Assembly: GCA_011772275.1 (NCBI GenBank)
Contig: WVZU01000171.1
Location: 7,159 to 15,112, forward strand
Reading direction: 5' to 3'
Source: Planctomycetales bacterium
GTDB lineage: Bacteria; Planctomycetota; Planctomycetia; Pirellulales; UBA7805
Length of the DNA: 7,954 nt
The notes under the pieces were generated by a model. It saw only the letters and a program-made list of their open reading frames with translations, was not told where the DNA came from and ran no database searches. Both the position numbers and the translations under genes were made by a program. This document shows positions 1 to 6,755 of this stretch, one piece after another (within the stretch, counting starts at the first letter, position 1; every line of letters begins with the position of its first letter).

Positions 1-561
1 CTGGCCAGCGGGCGCGCGGCCATCTGCCAGGTTACCCCCCCTGGCCGGATTGCGATCCTGGCATGTGTCGAACCTGGGGAGGAGTCTGGTGCACGGACCC
101 GCTTGGCGCCCGGCAACGATAAGTACACCAAGGCGGTCGAAAAATTTAACGATGTTCTTGATCCAGAGGAAATGAACTGCTTGACGCAGCAGCAAGCCGA
201 GTTGGCTGTGGGGATCACTCAGCAAACGGGACTGCGCCGGCAGCGGATCGGAAGACGTTTGCAAAATTTTTTGACCGTAGCGTCGCTGGTCGGGCAGCTG
301 GACAGGGATCCCCCCCTGGCTCCGCAGGCCTCCTGGCAAACCTGCCACAAGCCGCACCACCCGCCTGGCTCGATGCAGCCACCACCCCCTACGGTTGTAC
401 ATCCCGCTGGGCGCTGGCATACTCGCAGCTACTGGCAGCCGGCAAAGGAAGCTCAACGCCCCCGACGGCTCGACCTGTACAAGGAGCGCCGCAGCCAGCC
501 ATGGGCCCGACGATTCCCGCAGTCAGGCCGTCTCCAACGCGGGGGGAGCGGGGCGGCCTGA
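1..561 (+). CDS. 3' part of an unrecognised gene, possible helix-turn-helix protein
   Basis: The frame is open from the first base to a TGA at 559-561, so this is probably the C-terminal part of a gene starting upstream. A TTG at 103 would also give a 152-residue product, but reading continues upstream without a stop. The first 100 or so residues look like ordinary globular protein. A stretch around 181-290 (LTQQQAELAVGITQQTGLRR, followed by QRIGRRLQNFLTVASLV) resembles a helix-turn-helix or winged-helix segment; this is inference from pattern only. From about 300 onward the translation becomes rich in Pro, Arg, His and Trp and looks more like out-of-frame reading, so the true protein may end earlier or contain a frameshift. 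I do not recognise the family. It overlaps the next reading frame by 61 bases. That a gene enters from the left is fairly likely; its exact end is not. Confidence 0.45.
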   Translation: MASGRAAICQVTPPGRIAILACVEPGEESGARTRLAPGNDKYTKAVEKFNDVLDPEEMNCLTQQQAELAVGITQQTGLRRQRIGRRLQNFLTVASLVGQLDRDPPLAPQASWQTCHKPHHPPGSMQPPPPTVVHPAGRWHTRSYWQPAKEAQRPRRLDLYKERRSQPWARRFPQSGRLQRGGSGAA

Positions 562-1043
562 CCCAGCCAGACTGGGATCTTCCCAGGTACATCGTGACGT
601 CTTTCCCACCCGAAGACCGGCCGGTGGCCGATGCAGCAGCCGATCCTTCCGCCGACTCGGCGGCCGCGGCGGCCGAAGACGAGTACGTGCTGCAGGAAGA
701 GGAAACGCCCCCACCACCCGATGCGTGGACGCAAGCGATGCAACGCAGGATCGCCGAGCGGCGTTGGCTAGACGACCCGAAAGGGGGCATGGAGGAGGGC
801 GAGGAGTCGCTGCGTTTGTCGCTGCGCGACTGCCTGTTGCTGACCACGATTGCCGCCGGCCTGCTGGCACTGTTCCGCTTTGTGCGGCCCGACCGCTACG
901 CTCTCACACTGGGCCTGCTGGCCTTGGTCTGCCTGATGGTGCTCTCGCTGTACCGACCCAGGAACAGCATCCTGACCATTGGCTGGTGGGTATTGCTGAC
1001 CGTGTACCTGATTACCGCCCTGGCCGTCACCTTGGGTGTCTAA
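501..1043 (+). CDS. Small acidic protein with three C-terminal membrane segments, unknown function
   Basis: This encodes up to 180 residues ending at TAA 1041-1043. The N-terminal ~105 residues are soluble, Ala/Pro-rich and acidic, including a run of Glu residues followed by four prolines. Three hydrophobic segments follow, at about residues 111-128, 133-151 and 157-179, joined by short basic turns (RFVRPDR and YRPRNS), with the protein ending inside or just after the last segment. I know no named family with this arrangement; a planctomycete-specific hypothetical membrane protein is the fair label. The start is uncertain. ATG 501 lies inside the preceding frame, and its first 30 residues look like non-coding sequence. 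GTG 594 would give 149 residues and remove the overlap. Neither start has a convincing Shine-Dalgarno site. Only one base separates its stop from the MoaD-like ATG, suggesting coupled translation. Confidence 0.7.
   Translation: MGPTIPAVRPSPTRGERGGLTQPDWDLPRYIVTSFPPEDRPVADAAADPSADSAAAAAEDEYVLQEEETPPPPDAWTQAMQRRIAERRWLDDPKGGMEEGEESLRLSLRDCLLLTTIAAGLLALFRFVRPDRYALTLGLLALVCLMVLSLYRPRNSILTIGWWVLLTVYLITALAVTLGV
572..586. repeat. Perfect 6-bp inverted repeat (CTGGGA-TCT-TCCCAG)
   Basis: CTGGGA (572-577) and TCCCAG (581-586) are exact inverse complements around a three-base TCT loop. It sits just after the stop of the left-edge frame (559-561) and seven bases before the alternative GTG start at 594. 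It could be a weak terminator-like hairpin or a structure in the leader of the membrane-protein gene. No T tract follows, and a 6-bp repeat can occur by chance in GC-rich DNA. Confidence 0.3.
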
Positions 1044-1044
1044 A

Positions 1045-1308
1045 ATGTCGATCCGCGTCGAATTCTTTGGCATCCCCCGGCAGCGGGCGGGTGTGGCGGC
1101 CACCACCGCCACAGGACGCCGGTTGGGCGACGTGCTGGCGGAACTTGAGCGAAAATATCCTGGCTTGGCCGAATGTTGTATTCGAGCGGGGCGATTAGAG
1201 CCTGGTTACACCGCCAACCTGGGGGGCAACCGGTTCGTGACCGATCCGGAAACAGAATTGGCTGCCGCGGACGTGCTATTGATCCTCTCTGCCGATGCCG
1301 GTGGCTGA
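1045..1308 (+). CDS. MoaD/ThiS-family ubiquitin-like sulfur carrier protein
   Basis: This encodes an 87-residue protein of typical MoaD length. It opens with the strand MSIRVEFFGIPRQRAG, as in MoaD (MxVxxFAxxRexxG), has a helix around residues 27-38 (LGDVLAELERKYPG), and ends DVLLILSADAGG. The C-terminal Gly-Gly is the feature that MoaD and ThiS use: the adenylating enzyme (MoeB or ThiF) activates it and it becomes a thiocarboxylate sulfur donor. In MoaD the partner is MoaE in molybdopterin synthase. No moaE, moeB or thiF lies in the window, so whether it serves molybdopterin, thiamine, a tungsten enzyme or another pathway is open. ATG 1045 is preferred over GTG 1036 because it starts the conserved strand and lies one base after the upstream TAA. 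There is no clear Shine-Dalgarno site, so translation may depend on the upstream gene. Its last 33 bases overlap the convergent LarA-like gene. Confidence 0.88.
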   Translation: MSIRVEFFGIPRQRAGVAATTATGRRLGDVLAELERKYPGLAECCIRAGRLEPGYTANLGGNRFVTDPETELAAADVLLILSADAGG

Positions 1309-2574
1309 TCCGGCCGCCTGTTGCAGGTCGCTGGCCCCGTCCCCCTCCCCGCCGGTCATGACGTACTGAGCGTTCCAGATCACCGCGCAAGTGGAATGGC
1401 AATCGGCAAGCCGTCTGATCTGGCGAACATTTTCCACGGGCGCGATACCCAGATTTTCGACAACCTCGTCGGCCAGGCGGCTTAGCAAATACACCTTGTT
1501 CTTTTCCAGGGCCCGCAGCAGTTGGTAGGCGGTGGGGGCATCCGGCGACCGCTCCCGGCGGATCTGGCGATATGCAAGGTCCCGACTTTCCGCCTGGGTT
1601 ATTTTCAGCAGAGCGGTACCTGGTGCTGCCGCCAGGTCGGAGCAGATGGCAATCGCACCTTCGTCCTCTACGAGGTTCATCGCCGCGGCCAACGCGCGAC
1701 CTACATTCTCCCAAGTCTGACACGCCGCGGCGCCTTCGATACCTGCAACCACCAGACTCGCTCGTCGCGGCGACCGATAGTACCAGGCTTCGCGGCACAA
1801 TCGCCGGCCTCGCTGGTAGATGGCACCGCTGTTCCCGGCCAGCACGTGCAAGATGCTGTCGCCAGGACCGGGCACGACCTGGATCGCCAGGCTGACACCC
1901 AGCCACCACCCCGCTTCATCCGCTTCGCGGAGTCGAAGCTGGCGGCGTTTGGCCGAGCGATAGTTGCCGGCAGCGCGAAACCGCTGCTGCGTGGCCTGGT
2001 CGGAAAATGTGGGAAACAGCCCGCCAAACGCGCCGCCATAGTCCAGATGCGACTCGAGGCGTAAACATCCGATCGGCAACACCACATCGGCGTCCCACAG
2101 TACACGGTTCACATAAATCGGCTCGCCGGCCGCGGAGGCGGCCAGATAGCCCAGCTCGTCACGCTGCGTGGGGTCGTGCGTGACCAGCGACACACGTCGC
2201 CGAACGGACGCGGGCAACTGGCAACGAGGATCTGGCCAACCGGTGTTTGATTCCTGGCAGGCCTGCAGCACCGTGATTTCCTCCGGTTTCGCACCGGCCT
2301 CCAGCAGCGAGGCCACCACACCAGCAACCAGCTGGGCGGCACAGGGAAGGCCGTCCGCCAAGGCCAGGGCAATCCGGTCCCCCGGTGCAATCGCCATTTT
2401 TAGGGGTGGGAAGTCGAGCGGATCGACCAGGGCGGCCGCCACGGCCGCCGCCGGATCGTCCAACGCCGCTTGTCGAGGCCGACCGTATGCCCCAATCAGC
2501 TCGGGAGGATCCAAGCGGAGGGGGACCGTCGAGCCGGTTCCGTATTTGAGCACCATTTCCATGTCGCTCATCAT
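1276..2574 (-). CDS. LarA-like (DUF2088) protein, probable atypical lactate racemase homologue
   Basis: This encodes 432 residues, close to the usual LarA length. LarA-type enzymes racemise or epimerise 2-hydroxyacids using a nickel-pincer nucleotide tethered to a lysine. Visible family features, numbered from the chosen start, are MEMVLKYG near the N-terminus, the strand/helix pair around residues 58-95 (PPLKMAIAPGDRIALALADG), VTHDP at 131-135, and the core segment at about 164-190 (DVVLPIGCLRLESHLDYGGA and the FGGLFP that follows). The C-terminal half contains an ILHVLAGNSGAIY-like segment and a final AIAICSD-like strand. In the core, His176 matches LarA His174 (Lactobacillus numbering), but the position ten residues later, normally the cofactor-binding Lys184, is Leu186. 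The usual ATGTHR loop reads QACQESN, so His108 also seems missing. It may bind another ligand or be inactive as a racemase. ATG 2574 (or 2571) is chosen because GGGAG lies just upstream and the frame before it is not LarA-like. No larB, larC or larE is visible. Confidence 0.85.
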   Translation of the reverse strand: MMSDMEMVLKYGTGSTVPLRLDPPELIGAYGRPRQAALDDPAAAVAAALVDPLDFPPLKMAIAPGDRIALALADGLPCAAQLVAGVVASLLEAGAKPEEITVLQACQESNTGWPDPRCQLPASVRRRVSLVTHDPTQRDELGYLAASAAGEPIYVNRVLWDADVVLPIGCLRLESHLDYGGAFGGLFPTFSDQATQQRFRAAGNYRSAKRRQLRLREADEAGWWLGVSLAIQVVPGPGDSILHVLAGNSGAIYQRGRRLCREAWYYRSPRRASLVVAGIEGAAACQTWENVGRALAAAMNLVEDEGAIAICSDLAAAPGTALLKITQAESRDLAYRQIRRERSPDAPTAYQLLRALEKNKVYLLSRLADEVVENLGIAPVENVRQIRRLADCHSTCAVIWNAQYVMTGGEGDGASDLQQAAGSATGIGREDQ

Positions 2575-2575
2575 A

Positions 2576-2580
2576 CTCCC
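2576..2580 (-). promoter_or_regulatory. Ribosome binding site GGGAG for the LarA-like gene
   Basis: On the minus strand GGGAG lies one base upstream of ATG 2574 and four bases upstream of ATG 2571. Spacing slightly favours the second ATG. A third in-frame ATG at 2562 (MEMVLKYG) matches the usual start of the family but is 13 bases away. The site supports a start in this cluster rather than at the far upstream ATG 2655. Confidence 0.5.
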
Positions 2581-2653
2581 GTTTACCTTTTCGCGATAGT
2601 TCCGAATAATCCAGGTCTCTGCGACGTTAATCTCAAACACCATTCTCCACACC

Positions 2654-2659
2654 AAGGAA
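2654..2659 (+). promoter_or_regulatory. Ribosome binding site AAGGAA for the redox lipoprotein gene
   Basis: AAGGAA ends seven bases before ATG 2667. This is the clearest Shine-Dalgarno site in the window, and it agrees with the signal peptide that begins at this start. Confidence 0.65.
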
Positions 2660-2666
2660 CGCTTAG

Positions 2667-5126
2667 ATGGTTTTTCCCAACAAGCTGCGAAATCCCGTTA
2701 CGGCGAAGTGGCCGATGGGGATGGCAGGCATGCTGGTCATCGCCCTGCTGGCCAGCTGCGGTGATCCGCACACGTCTCCCGATGCGATTGTGGATGGCAG
2801 GCCGGACCGAGCGGCGACCGAACCGAACCAGCCGACTGCCAAGGAAATTCTGGCAGCCATGATTGAAAAATACCGCCGGGCCAAGACATACAGCGATACG
2901 GCCTTCGTGCAACTAACGCTGAACACGCCCGAGGGCAAACACCAAGAACAGTTGTCGATCGCCGTCACGTTCGCTCGCCCAAACCGCATCCGCCTTGCCC
3001 GCCAGGATTTTCTGGTAATCAGCGACGGCCAGAAATTGTGGGGCAAGCTATTGCACCTGGCGGACCAGGTGGTGGTTGCCCAGGCGCCTGAAAAAATCGT
3101 GGTTCCCGACTTTTACGACAACCAGGCCATCAGTCTCCTGATGCAGCCTGGCATCGAAGGGCACTCCATCCAGCTGGATCTACTGGCCGCAGATCAGCCT
3201 CTGAAGGACCTGCGCCAATCCCACCTCAAGTCGCGGGTTCTGGAACCGGCGCGACATGAGGGTCGCGATTGCCACCGTTTGAGTTTCCGGACTGCAGCGG
3301 GCGATGTCGTGTTTTGGATCGATCAGGAGAATTCGATTTTGCGGCGTCTTGAATACCCCACCGACGAACTGAAGAAATCGATCAACGCGGTGGTGGACGA
3401 AGTGACGATGATCGCCGAATTCCGCGACGCGCAGCTGGACCTCGAAATCGACCCGCAGGTCTTTTTCTGGAAACCGGCGGAAAAGGAGACCCAGGTACGG
3501 TATTTCGTCCCCCCGCCCGATCCGCGGCTGGCCCCCCATCCCTTGCTGGGCCAGCCCGCGGCACAGCTGACGATCCACAGTTCCTCAGGCGCGAAACGGC
3601 AGCTGGCGGACCTGCAAGGCAAAATCATCGTGATCGATTTCTGGGCCACCTGGTGTCATTTCTGCATGGAAGCCATGCCCAAGTTCGCCGCCGCCAGCCA
3701 AAAGTTTCGCGACAGCCAAGAGGTCGAGTTTCTGGCCGTGTCGCTCGACTCGCCCGATGTCACCGATCAGGACCTGGCAGCCCAGCTGCAGAAATCGGGG
3801 CTCGACGTGACCTGGTCCCGCGTCGCCGGAGCCGATCCGCTGCAGACGACGCTCGACGCCTTCCAGCTAGAGGCCATACCCGCTTATTGCATCTTGGACA
3901 AGCAAGGCCGTGTGCAATTTGTGCACGAAGGTGGCGACCTGGAATCCGACACCAAACTGCCCGAACTGGTGAACAAGATCCTGGCGGGCGAGGATTTAAC
4001 CCGTCAGGCCCATCAAGAATGGGCCCGACTGCAAAAAGAGTACGCCCAGAAACTACGCCTCGCCCAAGCCGACGAGATCACCGATACGGTGCCAATCCAG
4101 CGGGCCGAACCTAAAGAGCGTCAGGAACCGCAGGATTTTCTGCTCAGCCAGCTGTGGAACAACTCGGAGCTGAAAAATCCCGGCAACCTTATGATGGGCT
4201 CCGGGCCACAGAACGAACCGCAGGTCGTGGTGGTCGACGGTCTGCACGATATCGTTCTGCTAAACACTCAGGGAAAAATCATCGCTCGACACGGTGAGCA
4301 GCTTCCCGAACAAGCGGCCATTTCTTTTCTCCGCCGCGGTCAATCGGATGACGGCAGGCCGATCTACGTCGCGGGTGGCGCCGGTGTCCCGAAGTTTTTC
4401 GTGTTCGATCACCAGTGGAAGTTGTTGCTGGCCTATCCGCCGGAAGATACCGCTCAGGTCTATGACGTGCTGCCGGTCGACCTGGATGGGGACGGCGGTT
4501 CGGAACTTTGCGTCGGTTACTTCAACGAAGCGGGTGTGCATGCCGTCCGGCTGGACGGCCAGCGCCTCTGGCGGAACCGTTCGGTCAGCAGCGTCAGTGA
4601 CCTGGAAGCCGTATCGGACGGCAAAGAGGGTCCCGTCCAGTTGCTGTGCGCCCACTCGTTCGGGACGCTGGATTGGCTCGACAGCCAGGGGCAAAGCCTG
4701 TCGCCCATTCGCGTTGCCAACCGTGCCGTGACCCATGTGGCGGTTGCCGACAGCGAAAGCGACCCCGATCTGCAAATCGCCGCAGTGACCATCGACCCCT
4801 CGCAACGCCGATCGCTGGTTGGCATTTCGCGATCGGGCGAAATGCAGTGGCAACACCTGCTGCCGCCGGGCGAACACGAAAGTCCCATCGATATGCTGGC
4901 CTTTGGTGAACTGGTTCCCGGCCAACCAGGCTACTGGCTGGTGGCCACCGCCGACGGCACCTTGCACATCGTCTCGCAGGACGGCCAGCAAATCGATCGC
5001 TTGGCGACCGGTCGGAAACTTTTCGGATTTACCACCGGAAGATTCGACGACCAGGGCGTGCTGCTCATTTCCAGTGACCAGGGCGTGACCGCCTACGCCG
5101 TCGACAAGAAAGACAAGAAAGAATAG
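2667..5126 (+). CDS. Large lipoprotein: LolA/DUF2092-like, TlpA-like thioredoxin and beta-propeller-like regions
   Basis: This encodes 819 residues. A lipoprotein signal peptide has basic residues, a hydrophobic core and the lipobox LASC, with the lipidated Cys at residue 31; residue 32 is Gly, so outer-membrane or other surface retention is likely. Residues ~57-280 resemble the LolA/DUF2092 fold seen in envelope lipid-carrier proteins (helix EILAAMIEKYRRAKTYSDTA, then alternating strands). Residues ~295-440 form a TlpA/ResA-like thioredoxin domain: strand IIVIDFWATWCHFC, Cys330 and Cys333 as the redox pair, and the cis-proline at Pro405 (AIPAY). The active site is CHFC rather than the common CxPC. 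Residues ~480-819 carry repeated VxLLxxxGK-type strands and a DLDGDGGSE calcium-binding-like loop at 605-613, as in FG-GAP/VCBS or PQQ-like propellers. The likely role is an extracytoplasmic thiol-disulfide protein with an added sensing or binding platform; its substrate is unknown. It is followed 47 bases later by pgk. Confidence 0.87.
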   Translation: MVFPNKLRNPVTAKWPMGMAGMLVIALLASCGDPHTSPDAIVDGRPDRAATEPNQPTAKEILAAMIEKYRRAKTYSDTAFVQLTLNTPEGKHQEQLSIAVTFARPNRIRLARQDFLVISDGQKLWGKLLHLADQVVVAQAPEKIVVPDFYDNQAISLLMQPGIEGHSIQLDLLAADQPLKDLRQSHLKSRVLEPARHEGRDCHRLSFRTAAGDVVFWIDQENSILRRLEYPTDELKKSINAVVDEVTMIAEFRDAQLDLEIDPQVFFWKPAEKETQVRYFVPPPDPRLAPHPLLGQPAAQLTIHSSSGAKRQLADLQGKIIVIDFWATWCHFCMEAMPKFAAASQKFRDSQEVEFLAVSLDSPDVTDQDLAAQLQKSGLDVTWSRVAGADPLQTTLDAFQLEAIPAYCILDKQGRVQFVHEGGDLESDTKLPELVNKILAGEDLTRQAHQEWARLQKEYAQKLRLAQADEITDTVPIQRAEPKERQEPQDFLLSQLWNNSELKNPGNLMMGSGPQNEPQVVVVDGLHDIVLLNTQGKIIARHGEQLPEQAAISFLRRGQSDDGRPIYVAGGAGVPKFFVFDHQWKLLLAYPPEDTAQVYDVLPVDLDGDGGSELCVGYFNEAGVHAVRLDGQRLWRNRSVSSVSDLEAVSDGKEGPVQLLCAHSFGTLDWLDSQGQSLSPIRVANRAVTHVAVADSESDPDLQIAAVTIDPSQRRSLVGISRSGEMQWQHLLPPGEHESPIDMLAFGELVPGQPGYWLVATADGTLHIVSQDGQQIDRLATGRKLFGFTTGRFDDQGVLLISSDQGVTAYAVDKKDKKE

Positions 5127-5157
5127 TCCACCCCACCTTGTGAAGTTCAGCGAACCC

Positions 5158-5162
5158 AGGAG
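5158..5162 (+). promoter_or_regulatory. Ribosome binding site AGGAG for pgk
   Basis: AGGAG lies 11 bases before the GTG at 5174. The spacing is longer than usual, but no better start or site is present, and the GTG begins the expected conserved N-terminus of phosphoglycerate kinase. Confidence 0.5.
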
Positions 5163-5173
5163 CTTGTATCGCC

Positions 5174-6364
5174 GTGGCCAAACGATCCATTGATGACGTC
5201 GAGGTTGCCTCGAAAACCGTGCTGATGCGTGTCGATTTTAACGTGCCGCTGGACGACCACCAGCAGATTACCGACGATCGTCGGATACGCATGGCGCTCC
5301 CCTCCATCCATTCCGTGCTCGACCGGGGCGGCAAGCTGATCTTGATCAGTCATCTTGGCCGCCCCAGCGGTGCCGCGGATGACGCCGAGAAATTCAGCCT
5401 GCGACCCGCCGCTCAGCGGCTCAGCAAGTTCCTAAAACGCGACGTCCAGTTTGCCGCCGACACCGTCGGGCCGGATGCCGTGCAAAAGGCAGCGGCCCTG
5501 GCCGCTGGCGAGGTGCTGGTCGTGGAAAATTTGCGGTTTGAACCGGGCGAGAAAAAAGGCGATCCCCAGTTCGCCGCCGCCCTGGCCGAACTGGGCGACA
5601 TCTACTGCAATAATGCCTTCGGCACCTGCCACCGCCAAGACGCCTCCATGGTCGCCGTCCCCCAAGCCATGGCCGGCAAACCACGCGTGGTCGGATCGCT
5701 GGTCGCCAAGGAGATTCAATACTTAAGCGATGTGATTTCCCACCCGCAGCGGCCGTTCGTGGCCATCCTGGGTGGCGTGAAAGTTTCCGACAAGATCAAC
5801 GTCATTCAAAACCTGCTGAAAATCTGTGACCGCATCCTGATCGGGGGTGCCATGGCGTACACGTTTTCCCTGGCCCGCGGAGGACGTGTGGGCAACAGCA
5901 AAGTGGAAGCCGACAAGGTCGAACTGGCAGAGTCCCTGCTGAACATGGGAGGCGATAAACTGCTGCTGCCCGTCGATACCCATTGCGGTGACGCGTTCCG
6001 CGCCGACTGCAACAAGCAGGTCGTCAAGGCCGGCCAGATTCCCGATGGTTTCGAAGGACTTGATATCGGACCCGATACGGCTGCACGGTTCGCCGATCAA
6101 ATCAAGACCGCAAAAACCGTCGTCTGGAACGGGCCGATGGGCGTCTTCGAAATGCCCCCCTTCGACGCCGGAACCAAGGCCGTCGCCCAGGCCATCGCTC
6201 AGGGAGATGCCATCAGTATTATCGGAGGCGGTGACAGCGCGGCCGCCATCGAGATCCTGGGATTCGCCGATCAGGTGACCCACGTCAGCACCGGAGGGGG
6301 TGCCAGCCTGGAAATGCTGGAAGGAAAAAAGTTCGCCGCCGTCGAACTGCTGGACGACGCTTAG
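5174..6364 (+). CDS. pgk: Phosphoglycerate kinase
   Basis: This encodes a complete 396-residue enzyme of normal bacterial length. It catalyses 1,3-bisphosphoglycerate + ADP to 3-phosphoglycerate + ATP in cytoplasmic glycolysis, and the reverse in gluconeogenesis. The family landmarks appear in order: RVDFNVPL at residues 19-26, SHLGRP at 59-64, [15 protein letters not shown] for the substrate-binding domain, [12 protein letters not shown] with [19 protein letters not shown] at 317-326, and the nucleotide-binding GGGDSAAA at 351-358, followed by [16 protein letters not shown]. No key residue appears missing. Translation starts at GTG. The gene sits 47 bases after the redox lipoprotein on the same strand and could share its transcript. 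No gap (glyceraldehyde-3-phosphate dehydrogenase) or tpi gene is adjacent in the window, although pgk is often clustered with them. Confidence 0.97.
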   Translation: MAKRSIDDVEVASKTVLMRVDFNVPLDDHQQITDDRRIRMALPSIHSVLDRGGKLILISHLGRPSGAADDAEKFSLRPAAQRLSKFLKRDVQFAADTVGPDAVQKAAALAAGEVLVVENLRFEPGEKKGDPQFAAALAELGDIYCNNAFGTCHRQDASMVAVPQAMAGKPRVVGSLVAKEIQYLSDVISHPQRPFVAILGGVKVSDKINVIQNLLKICDRILIGGAMAYTFSLARGGRVGNSKVEADKVELAESLLNMGGDKLLLPVDTHCGDAFRADCNKQVVKAGQIPDGFEGLDIGPDTAARFADQIKTAKTVVWNGPMGVFEMPPFDAGTKAVAQAIAQGDAISIIGGGDSAAAIEILGFADQVTHVSTGGGASLEMLEGKKFAAVELLDDA

Positions 6365-6755
6365 CGACAAACGACAAAAAGACCCCGTCGGCCAGCCGGG
6401 CGGCCGAGGGGCCACACCCCACAACATGCCCCACCGACCCTTCCCAATCGGTGCCCACCCGCCTGGCCGCTTGTTCGGCCAACCCCCGCCCCCGGCTGGC
6501 TGCGGGGCAATGGGTGGAAAGTGCCCCCAAACCACCCCTTTGGGGGGTACCGCGCGGCGGTTCCTGCTCGTCCCCAACCTGCCTCGATCGGCCTCCGGCG
6601 GGCCGCCGTGGCCAGGATCTGCCAGAAAAAGCCCAAAATAAACGGGGTTGGGGGCAAACCTGGGGTCGAAGGCGGTTGAGCGATCTGGACGGTCGCTGCC
6701 AAAGCCTCCCTTCCGCCTGTCGGCGGGGAAGTTGCCAGTTGGTGTGCGCCAAACG
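6365..6755. other. Non-coding gap between pgk and the DUF1598 gene, hairpin-dense
   Basis: About 390 bases with no gene I can support. The plus strand is rich in C runs to about 6540, then rich in G runs to about 6670. Short perfect stems include 6432-6453 (CACCGA/TCGGTG), 6464-6481 (TGGCCG/CGGCCA), 6490-6507 (CCCCG/CGGGG), 6549-6561 (ACCGC/GCGGT) and 6713-6726 (CCGCC/GGCGG). CCACCC (6455-6460) can pair with GGGTGG (6512-6517), enclosing two of these. The only A-rich patch is 6625-6643, which may belong to a promoter for the downstream gene. Frames open across part of the region on either strand have no recognisable domain and compositions dominated by Pro, Gly, Arg and Trp, as expected from skewed non-coding DNA. 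Confidence 0.6.
6383..6411 (+). terminator. GC-rich stem-loop 18 bases after the pgk stop, candidate terminator
   Basis: CCCC (6383-6386), a bulged G and TCGGCC (6388-6393) pair with GGCCGA (6402-6407) and GGGG (6408-6411) around an eight-base loop. This gives ten base pairs of strong stem. No T tract follows, so it is not a classic intrinsic terminator. It could act as a T-less terminator, a pause site or a 3' end protected against exonucleases. The position just downstream of pgk supports a 3'-end role. Confidence 0.5.

Larger units (their letters stand above)
2575..2666. promoter_or_regulatory. Divergent intergenic region between the LarA-like gene and the lipoprotein gene
   Basis: These 92 bases separate two genes transcribed away from each other, so promoters for both are expected here or just inside either gene. 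The stretch is less GC-rich than its surroundings. On the minus strand TTGAGA is followed, 19 bases later, by GATTAT, a loose sigma-70-like pair with suboptimal spacing. I see no convincing promoter on the plus strand and no clear operator palindrome. Promoter location is inferred mainly from gene orientation. Confidence 0.35.

Noticed and set aside
355..370. Shared short word CACCCGCCTGGC at about 358 and 6456, considered as a dispersed repeat
   Set aside because: Flanking sequence diverges at once on both sides; a 12-base match in GC-rich DNA is not sufficient evidence of a repeat family.
395..1198. Plus-strand open frame of 267 residues overlapping the membrane protein and MoaD-like genes
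   Set aside because: Its composition is Arg/Gly/Ser-rich without domains, and it is out of frame with a protein showing three clear membrane segments and with a recognisable MoaD.
1522..2064. Plus-strand open frame of 180 residues opposite the LarA-like gene
   Set aside because: It is a shadow of the minus-strand gene, whose frame carries conserved LarA segments throughout.
2575..2655. N-terminal extension of the LarA-like gene to ATG 2655 (27 extra residues)
   Set aside because: The extra residues do not resemble the family N-terminus, and a GGGAG site lies directly before the 2574/2571 ATG pair; the extension would also fill almost the whole divergent promoter region.
4260..4991. Minus-strand open frame of 243 residues opposite the propeller-like region
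   Set aside because: It has no recognisable domain and lies fully inside the lipoprotein gene, whose frame continues with repeated strand patterns and a calcium-loop motif.
5723..6577. Long minus-strand open frame of 284 residues across pgk and the following gap, with others such as 6285-7256
   Set aside because: It is antisense to pgk, which has every family motif, and the translation shows no domain. Long antisense frames are common opposite GC-rich genes.
6644..6665. Possible G-quadruplex (GGGG, GGGGG, GGGG)
   Set aside because: Only three long G runs are present; a fourth of at least three Gs is absent nearby, so only a weak two-layer structure could form.
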